A stretch of 64,000 nucleotides of DNA from Frigoribacterium sp. Leaf8 (GCF_001421165.1 NZ_LMKB01000005.1:2287-66286); one strand, 5' to 3'. Shown: positions 6,785 through 14,068, numbered from the stretch's first letter. A program made the numbers and translations. Notes: a model not told the origin generated them from the sequence alone.

Positions 6785-6814
6785 GTTGGCTCCGCCCATG
6801 ATGGCGGAGCCAAC
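6785..6814. other. Perfect 12-bp stem hairpin in a cassette
   Basis: GTTGGCTCCGCC at 6785-6796 and GGCGGAGCCAAC at 6803-6814 form a perfect stem around the loop CATGAT. No T tract follows on either strand. It lies in the otherwise gene-poor interval between repeats 16 and 17 (6604-6875), whose only candidate gene is the 42-residue frame at its left end. It may be a terminator or a structured RNA. Confidence 0.55.
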
Positions 6815-6875
6815 GCCGTTTGGCGGCATGCCGGGATTGGCTGTCGACGTTGTGCGCCCGAACCTTGAGGTCATT

Positions 6876-6900
6876 TGCCCGACAGGGGATCGTTTTACGG
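6876..6900 (+). repeat. Array repeat 17
   Basis: TGCCCGACAGGGGATCG then TTTTACGG. The GCCCG start can pair with CGGGC just past the 3' end. Confidence 0.85.
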
Positions 6901-6916
6901 GCCGGACGAGGCCGGG

Positions 6917-7750
6917 CTAGAGGTCCCGAACCGATAGCAGTGAACGAAGCGTGAGGGATCGACGAAGAGATGTCCTTTCGAGGCCGTCTACGACAATCGC
7001 TGCCCCGACCCACGACGCGCCGCTCATCTTGACCAGGCGGTGGCAGGCTTGGGCCTGTGCCCCCGTCGCGATCCAGTCGTCGACGAAGAGCACCCTGTCG
7101 CCGGCTTTCAGAAGGGCCCGGCGCACTCCGAGGTGGAGGTTCCGATCTTGGTAGTCGGGGCCCGTGACGGTCTCCCACCAGGCGTCGCTGTCCGCTGCTC
7201 TTTCAGGATTCTTTCGCACCTCGGCGAAGCCGGTGTGAAGGTGCTGTGCAGTGAGGACCCCGAGCAGACTGCCTCTTGATTCGGTCCCCATGACGACGGT
7301 CGGTGAAGCGTCAGGGAAGAGCTGTGCCAGACCTGGCCCCAGTTCGTTGAGCGTGTCGGCATCGCGCCACCACCGCGTGACATCGGCCCGAGAAACAGAG
7401 TCTGTTCGATCACCTCGCCACAAGAAAGCGTGCTTGAGTCGCTCAATGACAGGGGGTTCGGCATGCACACAACGATCATGCCAGTGAGCTGTGGCGACCT
7501 CGCTCGAGCCGTCCCGAGAGATGATCGGTGGCTGTAACGAGAGTCGACTTTGAGAACGAGGCAGCAACACCATGCCGACGAAAAACGTTGCGATCACCGC
7601 CAGGGCAGACAGGGCTAGGACGATCCTGCTGTCTTGAACGAACTTCTTGTCTGGCGTTTGGCCGGCTGCTCGGGACCTGCGAACTTGAACCATTCGAACA
7701 ATGGACCACACGAAAAAGCCCAACGACACGATGGCAACACTGCCCAGCAC
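6917..7750 (-). CDS. Membrane-anchored phosphoribosyltransferase-domain protein
   Basis: A 277-residue protein. Two N-terminal helices (about 1-20 and 42-64) flank a basic loop; the remainder is soluble. The C-terminal domain has the type I phosphoribosyltransferase signature RVLFVDDWIATGAQAQA (two Asp, then A-T-G), preceded by VVMGTESRGSLLGVL, which resembles the flexible-loop and ribose-binding region of adenine-phosphoribosyltransferase-like enzymes. So a PRPP-binding domain is probably tethered to the inner face of the membrane. Real salvage enzymes are soluble, so a signalling or defence role is possible but unproven. Alone between repeats 17 and 18, the longest unit. Confidence 0.75.
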   Translation of the reverse strand: MLGSVAIVSLGFFVWSIVRMVQVRRSRAAGQTPDKKFVQDSRIVLALSALAVIATFFVGMVLLPRSQSRLSLQPPIISRDGSSEVATAHWHDRCVHAEPPVIERLKHAFLWRGDRTDSVSRADVTRWWRDADTLNELGPGLAQLFPDASPTVVMGTESRGSLLGVLTAQHLHTGFAEVRKNPERAADSDAWWETVTGPDYQDRNLHLGVRRALLKAGDRVLFVDDWIATGAQAQACHRLVKMSGASWVGAAIVVDGLERTSLRRSLTLRSLLSVRDL

Positions 7751-7802
7751 CTGCTGAGAATGGCAGGCGCAGAGATGAGCAGCCGCAGAATGCCCGTCGG
7801 GT

Positions 7803-7827
7803 AATCCGATAGGGGATCGCTCTGTGG
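7803..7827 (+). repeat. Array repeat 18
   Basis: AATCCGATAGGGGATCG then CTCTGTGG. Lies 3 bp from the stop of the minus-strand gene to its right. Confidence 0.82.
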
Positions 7828-7830
7828 GTC

Positions 7831-8532
7831 TTAGGTCGCGGGTCGGTTGATGGTGTCGCCGTCCCAGGAGAGGTCGGAGTCCTGGTCGACGGGGTAGGCC
7901 TCGAAACGGCCCTCGGTGAGGACCGCATCGACGAGCGCTTTTGAGCCGGCGACGATCGTGGAGTCCCAGTCGATCTCGGTGGCGAGCACCCAGGCGTGGT
8001 CCTCGGGCCAGAGCAGCTGCAGCGGCTCATCGGAGCGGTGACCTATTGCCCGGCCCCAGCCGGGTTCGGCGAGCTCTGCCGTGCTCGTCTGGGCGAGGAC
8101 GTAGTCGTAGCGGTCGATGAACGCTGTCGCACCGGCCCTGAGGCCGTGGCCCGAGCCGCCTGCCCAGTACGCGGCAACGGCGTCGTCGGGCGTGGTGGTC
8201 GCGGCGCCGAGCAGCGGCGCAAGGGCGGCGAGGATCTGAGGGTCGAGGAACCCGACGTCACTTGTCCCACCGCGAGGTTCGTCGTGGCCGAGCAGTCGTT
8301 CCCATTGCACGAGCGGGTGCATGACCTTGCCGGCGGCGGACGCGACGTCAGCCCAGCGGCGGCGTTCCCAGGCGCCATTCCCGGTTGGTCGGGGGTGGAG
8401 GATGCGCGCGTAGGCCTCGAAGTCGTATCCGGCGACCCCACCGACCCGTGCCCAGCTGTGCTCCCGTTGCATTCGGCGCCCCAGCCACGCGGCCCGCTCA
8501 ACGTCGTCGATGATCTCCATGGTCGCGACCAT
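7831..8532 (-). CDS. Unknown conserved 233-aa protein
   Basis: A soluble protein; the start may be MVATMEII (8532) or the next ATG at 8520, and neither has a strong ribosome site. The N-terminal region has WARVGGVAGYDFEAYARILHP and later HPLVQWERLLG, features I associate with a hypothetical protein family widespread in Actinobacteria. The C-terminal half has aromatic-rich segments (LQLLWPEDHAWVLATEIDWD). No catalytic motif recognised. Alone between repeats 18 and 19, stopping 3 bp from repeat 18. Confidence 0.65.
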   Translation of the reverse strand: MVATMEIIDDVERAAWLGRRMQREHSWARVGGVAGYDFEAYARILHPRPTGNGAWERRRWADVASAAGKVMHPLVQWERLLGHDEPRGGTSDVGFLDPQILAALAPLLGAATTTPDDAVAAYWAGGSGHGLRAGATAFIDRYDYVLAQTSTAELAEPGWGRAIGHRSDEPLQLLWPEDHAWVLATEIDWDSTIVAGSKALVDAVLTEGRFEAYPVDQDSDLSWDGDTINRPAT

Positions 8533-8588
8533 GCCATGTCGAGGGAGCCACGCCAAGGAACAAAGCCGGCTACCCGTATCGTGGCGGA

Positions 8589-8613
8589 GTCTCAAAAGGG
8601 GATCGCCTGCCGG
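8589..8613 (+). repeat. Array repeat 19
   Basis: GTCTCAAAAGGGGATCG then CCTGCCGG. The 5' half is diverged; AGGGGATCG is intact. Confidence 0.75.
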
Positions 8614-8691
8614 GCTATGCGCCGATGAGGTGAGCTAGAAGCAGATGGAACGAGGACGGACACGCGAGGTCACGCGAGGTAGGAGGGCAAG

Positions 8692-8898
8692 ATGAGTGCC
8701 ATGGCACCCGCAGGCCTCCTCCTTGCGATCGGGCTCGTATGCGTTGTAATCGCCGTTGGGATGAACGTGGTCACGGCCGCTCATGTCAGTGGTGGCAAGG
8801 CGATGTCGAAAGAGCGTCGCATCCGCTCTGCTGTGCTCACGGTCTCTATCGCTGTTGTGGGGCTGGTTTGCATGGTCGCTTGGTTCGTGCAGTCTTAG
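8692..8898 (+). CDS. Small membrane protein, two helices
   Basis: A 68-residue protein with a good ribosome site (GGAGGG six bases upstream). Helices at about 5-27 and 46-66 joined by a basic loop (SGGKAMSKERRIR). Alone between repeats 19 and 20. No family recognised. Confidence 0.65.
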   Translation: MSAMAPAGLLLAIGLVCVVIAVGMNVVTAAHVSGGKAMSKERRIRSAVLTVSIAVVGLVCMVAWFVQS

Positions 8899-8930
8899 TT
8901 GCTTTGCCGGGCAAGCACGGGGCCGTCGTG

Positions 8931-8955
8931 TGCCCGATGGATGATCGGTTTCCGG
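8931..8955 (+). repeat. Array repeat 20
   Basis: TGCCCGATGGATGATCG then GTTTCCGG. Has a perfect CCGAT-N5-ATCGG dyad. Confidence 0.85.
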
Positions 8956-8970
8956 CACGGTGGGGACGAT

Positions 8971-9624
8971 TCAGGGCCACGTCGCTTGGACGCCGCGATC
9001 GGTTCCGAACTGAGTGGCGATGTCGTTGTGCACGGCGAGCAACTCCGCCATGGGCACGGCCCGCTTGCTGGCGCTGCTGACGTCCTTTCCCTCTGCCGTG
9101 AACGGATAAGGGTAGAGAGACAAGCCTTGCCTCGGCTGCAGTGTGGCGATGTCGGCCTGCCACCCCGGCCACCGGAGGGACTCGTAGAAGCTCGTGGTCG
9201 CACCAGCGAGCATCCTGGTCACAAAGGCCGCGTGGCCCAACTCGAGGTCCTCCCAACTCAATGAGTCGACCGAGAAGTGGTGGACGGAGCCGTTGCCTGT
9301 GCCGAGGGCACCCCCGTCCAGGGCGAAGACGCCGCCCAATACGTCGATCGCAATCACCAGCAGCCCCGTGGTGGCGGCACTGGCCTGGTCGAGACCAGGC
9401 AGGCCATCGGCGCTGGAACTACCTCCGAGGAGGCGCAGCCACCCGTCGTCCACGATGACGCCAGAAGTGTTGCGAGCGAACGCGCCGAGAAAAGAGCCTG
9501 TGCCAAGTCCCAGTGTCGCCGCGGTGGCTGAGGCGTCGTGTGGTGGGCACACCATCACATTCAGGGGCGAGGTGGCGATGAGTCTCGACAACTCGGACCA
9601 CGCGTCACCTCGAGTATCGACCAT
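8971..9624 (-). CDS. DUF2625 family protein
   Basis: A 217-residue protein, close to full family length. Diagnostic segments in order are GSFLGAFARNTSGVIVDDGW with LRLLGG, LLVIAIDVLGGVFALDGGAL, VHHFSVDSLSWEDLELGHAAF and FYESLRWPGWQADI, near the C-terminus YPYPFT. This is the DUF2625 pattern (GGilvdhGWlRiLG, viGGfFAlNgGalG, DtLeWe, FYe.lRWpgW). Biochemical function unknown. Follows repeat 20 and is separated from the next minus-strand gene by a decayed repeat. Confidence 0.85.
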   Translation of the reverse strand: MVDTRGDAWSELSRLIATSPLNVMVCPPHDASATAATLGLGTGSFLGAFARNTSGVIVDDGWLRLLGGSSSADGLPGLDQASAATTGLLVIAIDVLGGVFALDGGALGTGNGSVHHFSVDSLSWEDLELGHAAFVTRMLAGATTSFYESLRWPGWQADIATLQPRQGLSLYPYPFTAEGKDVSSASKRAVPMAELLAVHNDIATQFGTDRGVQATWP

Positions 9625-9676
9625 GCCTCGATTGTGGTCCACCGTCGGGTCTTCTCGCCGTCGGGGCGGGAGCTTC

Positions 9677-9701
9677 TGCCCGCACAAGGGTGACCTACCG
9701 G
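9677..9701 (+). repeat. Decayed array repeat between two cassette genes
   Basis: TGCCCGCACAAGGGTGAC then CTACCGG. Matches repeat 15 at both ends but not in the middle. It sits exactly between the DUF2625 gene and the next minus-strand gene, where a repeat is expected. Confidence 0.5.
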
Positions 9702-10505
9702 TCACGTCGGCGTCGTGTCCTCTCCGACATGGCCCTCTTGCTCGTTCCCGTCTTCGTCGTCGAAGTCGACGACACCCAAGCCTTGACGCATCTCGCGCGT
9801 TGTCGCGCTTCGGCTCCATGAGTATGCGCCCGGCCAGTCGCTGGGAGGAAGCCAGGGTGCAAGCCAATCGGCGAGGGTCGCAGCGTCGTCTGGGTCGCAC
9901 AAGACGACGTCGACGCCGCCGTCGTAAGCACTGATCGCCCAGCTCAGGTCCTCGGCCAAGAGGATGAGGTCGTCGTCTTGTTCGTGGACGAGCATGACCA
10001 AGGCGTCGAGGAGGCGATCCTCGACTGGGCCTGTCGTGAACGAGTGCGTCGGCAGCGGCCACTCCTTCCCGTCCTCGTCTTCCCCGTCCTCATCCCGGTC
10101 GGAGTCTTGCCAGTCCACGTCGGTCCCGAAATCCATGGGCGGGTCGGTGACCCATGATTCGAGGTGGGGAAGAACTGACAGCGCCCGATCGCGCAAGGGC
10201 CCGGGCCGAGGGTCGTCGGCAAACACGATCACCATGGCGGGCAGATCCGTCAGTTGCTCGACAGCGCGGACGATTCGTCGGAAGCGACGGCGGACCGCCC
10301 GGGCATCACGACGGTGACGAATCTGTTGCCTGCCCTCTGTCAGCGTGTGGAAGCGCACCCATGCCTCCGGCCGCGCTTCTCGGGGTGCCCACCGCCAGGG
10401 CAGCACGCCCTGCCATTGGACATTCCACCGGTCGAGGAGGGCCTGCGCTCGAGGGGACCCGCCGGGTGTCAGCGTGAGCGGTGGCGTCGAGTCGGTGTCG
10501 GTCAC
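9702..10505 (-). CDS. Unknown acidic protein, DUF3885-like N-terminal half
   Basis: A 267-residue protein from a GTG with GGAAGGAT upstream. The N-terminal part (QALLDRWNVQWQGVLPWRW, then WVRFHTL) and the helical RRFRRIVRAVEQL resemble DUF3885-type proteins; this is a weak call. The middle is a run of Asp/Glu (DRDEDGEDEDGKEWP) and the C-terminus is also acidic. A later segment ISAYDGGVDVVLCDPDD may be a nucleotide-like fold. Found between the decayed repeat at 9677 and the divergent membrane gene at 10602. Function unknown. Confidence 0.55.
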   Translation of the reverse strand: MTDTDSTPPLTLTPGGSPRAQALLDRWNVQWQGVLPWRWAPREARPEAWVRFHTLTEGRQQIRHRRDARAVRRRFRRIVRAVEQLTDLPAMVIVFADDPRPGPLRDRALSVLPHLESWVTDPPMDFGTDVDWQDSDRDEDGEDEDGKEWPLPTHSFTTGPVEDRLLDALVMLVHEQDDDLILLAEDLSWAISAYDGGVDVVLCDPDDAATLADWLAPWLPPSDWPGAYSWSRSATTREMRQGLGVVDFDDEDGNEQEGHVGEDTTPT

Positions 10506-10601
10506 GGGGCGATCCTTCCATGGGGCGGCACGCGGTCGGCGAGGTGGCTGCCGGTAAGTGGCCCGCGCACAGGAGTTGGTCGTCTGGGCCATCCTCATCA
10601 C

Positions 10602-10820
10602 ATGCAGTTCTCGTGGTGGACCTGGTCGGGGCTCGTGATCGTCGCCCTCGGGGGACTCGGGCTGATCGGACGCGCCTGTGTGATGGCCGTTCGCCGAGAC
10701 GGCATCGCGGGGGCCAGGGCGGAACGCGGTCCGAGCGCTCCGTGGTTCTGGTCCGGAATCGGGTTGCTCGTAGTGACCGGTGTCGTACTGGCCCTCTGGG
10801 TCCTTGCGCTCGACAGCTGA
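10602..10820 (+). CDS. Small membrane protein, two helices
   Basis: A 72-residue protein starting MQFSWWTWSGL, with helices at about 6-29 and 48-69 and a basic central loop (RRDGIAGARAERG). Divergent from the unknown acidic protein gene. It is followed 36 bp later by the possible last repeat of the array, so it fits the cassette pattern. No family recognised. Confidence 0.6.
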   Translation: MQFSWWTWSGLVIVALGGLGLIGRACVMAVRRDGIAGARAERGPSAPWFWSGIGLLVVTGVVLALWVLALDS

Positions 10821-10855
10821 CTGGCTCACGTGCAGCTCTGACCGGGCGGCCAGCC

Positions 10856-10880
10856 GTCCGGATGGACGGTCGTTCATCGG
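10856..10880 (+). repeat. Possible last array repeat
   Basis: GTCCGGATGGACGGTCG then TTCATCGG. A degenerate match with the ACGGTCG variant of repeat 15. It follows the last small membrane-protein gene and would mark the right end of the array. Confidence 0.45.
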
Positions 10881-11020
10881 ACCCCATCTGAGACCGAGGT
10901 CTGCTGCGGTGGAGGTGATGATCGGGACTGGGGCCCCGAGGTGTTCTGTCGTGAGGGTGTCGGCTGTTTGTCGGGTCCGTGTCGTGGACCTCGGGGCTGG
11001 TCGTTCTTAGTGTGAGGTGC

Positions 11021-11518
11021 ATGAACGAGACACGGATCGTCGATCTCCGGACCCAGATGGGTTGGACCCAGGAACGCCTCGCAGACGCGAGCGGCGTGAC
11101 CGTCCGCACCGTCCAGAGGCTCGAGGCGGGCAATGACGGGAGCCTCGACACGCTGTCGCGGGTGGCGAAGGCCTTCGGCGTACCAGTCCGTGACCTCTTC
11201 GTCACCGTCACCGAGGACGACTACGGCCGCTCGGTCACCGCTCTCGACGAGCGGACGACTCGCCAGCAGGATCGGCGAGGCCGGGTCGAGGAGGGCTTCC
11301 GAGCCCTGTACTACGGCGTGGGCGTGCTCTTCACGATCACCGTGGTCGTCGCAGTCGCCACCGACGTCGCGCCGAACGTCGTGATCTTCTCGATTCCCGC
11401 CTACTGGATCGCCGGGTGGTTGCTGTCGATGTTCTTGTTCCTCGTCGTCCTCAGCCCCCGCCTGGACCGCGCCTATCCCCTCTCCCGTGCCGCCACGGAT
11501 GAGGCGACGAGCGGGTAG
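11021..11518 (+). CDS. XRE-family DNA-binding protein with two membrane helices
   Basis: A 165-residue protein; GAGG four bases before the ATG supports the start. Residues 1-62 are a helix-turn-helix of the XRE type (LRTQMGWTQERLADASGVTV with RTVQRLEAG, then SLDTLSRVAKAFGVPVRDLF). A linker rich in Arg/Asp leads to two hydrophobic helices at about 105-125 and 132-155. This layout suggests a regulator held at the membrane. It sits just right of the array boundary and may have come with it. Targets unknown. Confidence 0.8.
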   Translation: MNETRIVDLRTQMGWTQERLADASGVTVRTVQRLEAGNDGSLDTLSRVAKAFGVPVRDLFVTVTEDDYGRSVTALDERTTRQQDRRGRVEEGFRALYYGVGVLFTITVVVAVATDVAPNVVIFSIPAYWIAGWLLSMFLFLVVLSPRLDRAYPLSRAATDEATSG

Positions 11519-11961
11519 CCACCGCGTGTCGATGGGAACTCGAAGCGCGTTACCGCCGTCAGTCGACGGGTCAGTCCGAAGAGGGACGTGCCGGGTGGCT
11601 GAACTGGATCATCCGATCTGCTGGCGGTGGGCCGGCCGTCGGATTCGTCCAGGCGACGCTCACCCGCGAGGGCGCTGACCTCGTCGCTGATCTCGCGTGG
11701 CTGGTCACGGCCTCGGAACAGGGTCGCGGTCTCGCCGGGGAGGCGGCGACAGTCGTCGTGACGTGGCTGACCTCGCTGGGTGTCGGGCGCCTTCAGGCCT
11801 ACGTCCACCCCGACCACGAGGCGTCAGCTCGGGTGGCCCGTCGGCTCGGGCTCGTACCCACGTCGACGGTCGTCGACGACGAGATCCTCTGGGAAGCCGT
11901 CGTCGCTCCCATGGCACAGCGGCACGAGGGCGGCCGTCAGTCGATCGTCCAGCGGGGGTAG
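11512..11961 (+). pseudogene. GNAT acetyltransferase lacking its N-terminus
   Basis: A frame open from 11503 to the stop at 11961 encodes the body of a GNAT enzyme: a QSTGQSEEGRAGWLNW segment, AVGFVQATL, the acetyl-CoA loop EQGRGLAGEAA and AYVHPDHEASARVARRLGLV. There is no ATG, GTG or TTG before 11758, which is beyond the acetyl-CoA loop, and the frame is closed by a TGA at 11500, inside the upstream gene. About 30 N-terminal residues of a normal member are missing. Probably a decayed remnant. Confidence 0.7.
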
Positions 11962-12101
11962 GTGCGGATCGGCCGTCGGGGATCAGCCTCGTGGTGGAGT
12001 CGGGGCTCGTCCGGCCATCGCGATCGGTCGCCCGACGGCAGGTCCGTGCGCTCTCGGGCGACCCGGTGCGGCGTCCCAGCCCCGCGGCGCATCATGAGGC
12101 C

Positions 12102-12626
12102 ATGCCCGCCTTCCGCCGCCCCTCCCGTCCGTCCCACCCCGTCCGCGTCGAGCCCGGTCCCGGGCAGGAGTCCGTGTGGGACTACCCCCGCCCGCCGCGC
12201 GTCGAGCCCCGCACCGAGCGCGTCGTCGTCCGTCTCGGCGGAGTCGTGGTGGCCGACACGACGGCCGCGATCCGCGTGCTCGAGACGAGCCACCCGCCCG
12301 TCTACTACCTGCCCCGCTCGGACTTCGCCGCAGGAGCCCTGTCGCGCGCCGAGGGACGCAGCCTCTGCGAGTTCAAGGGCCAGGCCGGCTACCTCGACGT
12401 GACCGGCGGGGGAGTCGTCGCGCGCCGCGCCGGCTGGTCCTACGCCGAGCCCTGGCCCGGCTACGAGTCCCTCGTCCACCACGTCGCGCTGTACCCGGGC
12501 GCCATGGACTCCTGCGAGATCGACGGCGAGGTGGTCCAGGCGCAGGAGGGCGACTTCTACGGCGGCTGGATCACCGCGAACCTGGTCGGTCCGTTCAAGG
12601 GCGCACCGGGCACGATGGGCTGGTAG
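12102..12626 (+). CDS. DUF427 domain protein
   Basis: A 174-residue protein. The DUF427 core covers about residues 35-150: RVVVRLGGVVVADTTAAIRV, HPPVYYLPRSDF, LCEFKGQAGYLDV and WSYAEPWPGYESLVHHVALY, ending with a conserved FYGGWIT. DUF427 proteins form a small beta fold of unproven role, sometimes linked to thiol or nucleotide chemistry. Followed 33 bp later by the DoxX-like gene, probably co-transcribed. Confidence 0.88.
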   Translation: MPAFRRPSRPSHPVRVEPGPGQESVWDYPRPPRVEPRTERVVVRLGGVVVADTTAAIRVLETSHPPVYYLPRSDFAAGALSRAEGRSLCEFKGQAGYLDVTGGGVVARRAGWSYAEPWPGYESLVHHVALYPGAMDSCEIDGEVVQAQEGDFYGGWITANLVGPFKGAPGTMGW

Positions 12627-12659
12627 GGACGAGGGCCCCGACAGGAGGAGACTGGACGG

Positions 12660-13100
12660 ATGTCCAGACGACCCCGCCCCCGCCCCACGTCCCTCGCCCG
12701 CACCCTGGGCCGCATCGCCCTCGGTGGCGCCCTGGTCTTCGCCGGCACGAGCCACCTCACGTTCGCCCGCGAGCCGTTCCAGGCCCAGGTACCGGAGTGG
12801 CTGCCGCTCGACGACGACTTCGTCGTGCTCGCCTCCGGCGTCGTCGAGATCGGCATCGGCGCGGCCCTCGTCGTCGCCCCCAAGCACCGCGTGACCGTCG
12901 GCTGGGTCGCCGCGGCGTTCTTCACCGCGATCTTCCCCGGCAACATCTCGCAGCTCGTCACGCACACCGACGCGTTCGGCCTCGACACCGACGGCAGGCG
13001 CGCCTTCCGCCTGGTCTTCCAGCCGCTGCTCGTCCTGCTGTCGCTCTGGTCGACGGGCGCCTGGCGCGACCGTAGCAGCATCGGCCGCCGCGCCAAGTAG
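12660..13100 (+). CDS. DoxX-like membrane protein
   Basis: A 146-residue protein. After a basic N-terminus there are about four helices; the first carries the DoxX-type motif LGGALVFAGTSHLTF, and later segments include VEIGIGAALVVAP and WVAAAFFTAIFPGNISQ. The PGNI motif recurs as PANV in the related gene at 27228. DoxX-like proteins are small quinone- or redox-linked membrane proteins; the exact role is unknown. A ribosome site (AGGAGGAG region) precedes the ATG. Convergent with the next gene across a GC-rich repeat tract. Confidence 0.8.
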   Translation: MSRRPRPRPTSLARTLGRIALGGALVFAGTSHLTFAREPFQAQVPEWLPLDDDFVVLASGVVEIGIGAALVVAPKHRVTVGWVAAAFFTAIFPGNISQLVTHTDAFGLDTDGRRAFRLVFQPLLVLLSLWSTGAWRDRSSIGRRAK

Positions 13101-13103
13101 TCA

Positions 13104-13190
13104 CGGTCGGCCCCGACGGGCCCCGACCGGCTCCGACGGGCCCCGACGGGCCCCGACCGGCCGACCGGCCCCGACCCGAGGAGGCGCGGC
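13104..13190. repeat. GC-rich tandem GGCCCCGAC tract between convergent genes
   Basis: About six copies of GGCCCCGAC(C/G)GG-like units follow one another. CGGTCGG at 13104-13110 pairs with CCGACCG at 13123-13129. The tract ends in the recurrent motif GGAGGCGCGG (13180-13189), immediately before the stop of the minus-strand gene. It probably acts as a two-way terminator. Confidence 0.5.
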
Positions 13191-13781
13191 TCAGCTCGAC
13201 AGCGCCGCCACGACCACCTCGGCGTCGGGGAACCACTTCGTGTAGTGGTCGGGGTCGGCGTTGACCTGGACGGCGTGCGCCGCCTGGGTCGGGGTGAGGT
13301 CCTTCCAGCCCGGGATGGCCACGAGCTTCGTGAAGAAGCTGGTCGCCGCCGTGTAGGGGTCCATCCGCTGCTCGTAGGTGCCCCACTGGCCGTTGTCCCG
13401 TTGCTGGAAGAGCCCTCGGCTGTCGGGCCCGACGGCGTCGCCGTAGTCGATGTTGCGGAGGCTCGACTCACCCATGGCGGTCATCACCCCGATGGCCTGG
13501 GTGTGTTCCCCGATGCCCTGCGCCCGGGCGGCCAGCATGATGTACGCGGCGTTCACCAGCCGGTCCTGGCAGTACCCCGCGACCGGCCCGGCCGGCACCT
13601 CGATGTCGCCGACCATCACCGGGTCGACCTCGGGGCAGGCCGGCACGGGCGTCGACGTGATCGCCGTGACGTCCTCGTCTCGGGGCGCCGTGAGCGCCGA
13701 GACGACCATCGCGACGGCGACGACGAAGGCGACGAGCCCCACGCCGAACACGACGGAGACGGCGATCAGCACGCGGCGCAC
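13191..13781 (-). CDS. Exported lysozyme-like (transglycosylase-type) protein
   Basis: A 196-residue protein from a GTG with AGGAGG upstream. A single N-terminal helix at about 5-28 serves as signal anchor. The outer domain has GVMTAMGESSLRNIDYGD and SRGLFQQR followed by WGTYEQRMDPYTAATSFF. The Glu of MGESSL, before the later GLFQQR motif, is placed like the catalytic Glu of lytic transglycosylases. The same domain recurs in the LysM protein at 52232. Likely acts on peptidoglycan; activity not demonstrated. Confidence 0.72.
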   Translation of the reverse strand: MRRVLIAVSVVFGVGLVAFVVAVAMVVSALTAPRDEDVTAITSTPVPACPEVDPVMVGDIEVPAGPVAGYCQDRLVNAAYIMLAARAQGIGEHTQAIGVMTAMGESSLRNIDYGDAVGPDSRGLFQQRDNGQWGTYEQRMDPYTAATSFFTKLVAIPGWKDLTPTQAAHAVQVNADPDHYTKWFPDAEVVVAALSS

Positions 13782-14068
13782 GGCGGGCCTCCTGAGGGTC
13801 GGGTGGGGTGGCGATCAGCGGGCGGCGACCGGCACGGAAGTCGTCGTCGAGGATAGGCGATCCGCTCGGCAGTTCGTCCCGCGTCGGCTGGGCGGTGGGT
13901 GTGCCTCCCTCCGAATGCCCTGGCAATCCGCCGCCGACATGCCGGTAGCGTTGCCCGCCGTCGACCCGACCACTCGGGCCGCGGCAGCCGGGCACCGCCC
14001 CTCCGCAGCTCGATCGCCGCGGCGCCCGTCCCTGCGACCGGCGCCCGAGATCCAGAGGAACGTCGTTC

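Larger units (their letters stand above)
182..10880. mobile_element. Integron-like gene-cassette array bounded by about 25-bp direct repeats
   Basis: Twenty clear and two decayed copies of one repeat, all in plus orientation, divide this region into units of about 250-930 bp, most holding a single gene. Consensus core TGCCCGATAGGGGATCG, then about eight looser bases ending CGG. Most copies keep a short dyad (CCGAT, five bases, ATCGG). Genes lie on both strands, mostly minus, and carry their own ribosome sites. Plus genes end at the right repeat and minus genes end at the left one. Base composition is less GC-rich than the rest of the window. No integrase, transposase or tRNA was found inside; a recombinase would have to lie left of base 1 or elsewhere. 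Canonical attC architecture is not evident. Cassette behaviour is inference from layout. Confidence 0.75.

Noticed and set aside
182-8955. CRISPR array
   Set aside because: The repeats are degenerate, 250-930 bp apart and separated by genes; no short uniform spacers and no cas genes.
182-8955. Repeats as simple transcription terminators
   Set aside because: They keep one orientation regardless of gene strand, the dyad is short (five bases) and often broken, and no T tract follows.
182-10880. Standard integron attC sites
   Set aside because: I looked upstream of each repeat for the inverted partner core that attC requires and did not find a consistent one. A distant relation remains possible.
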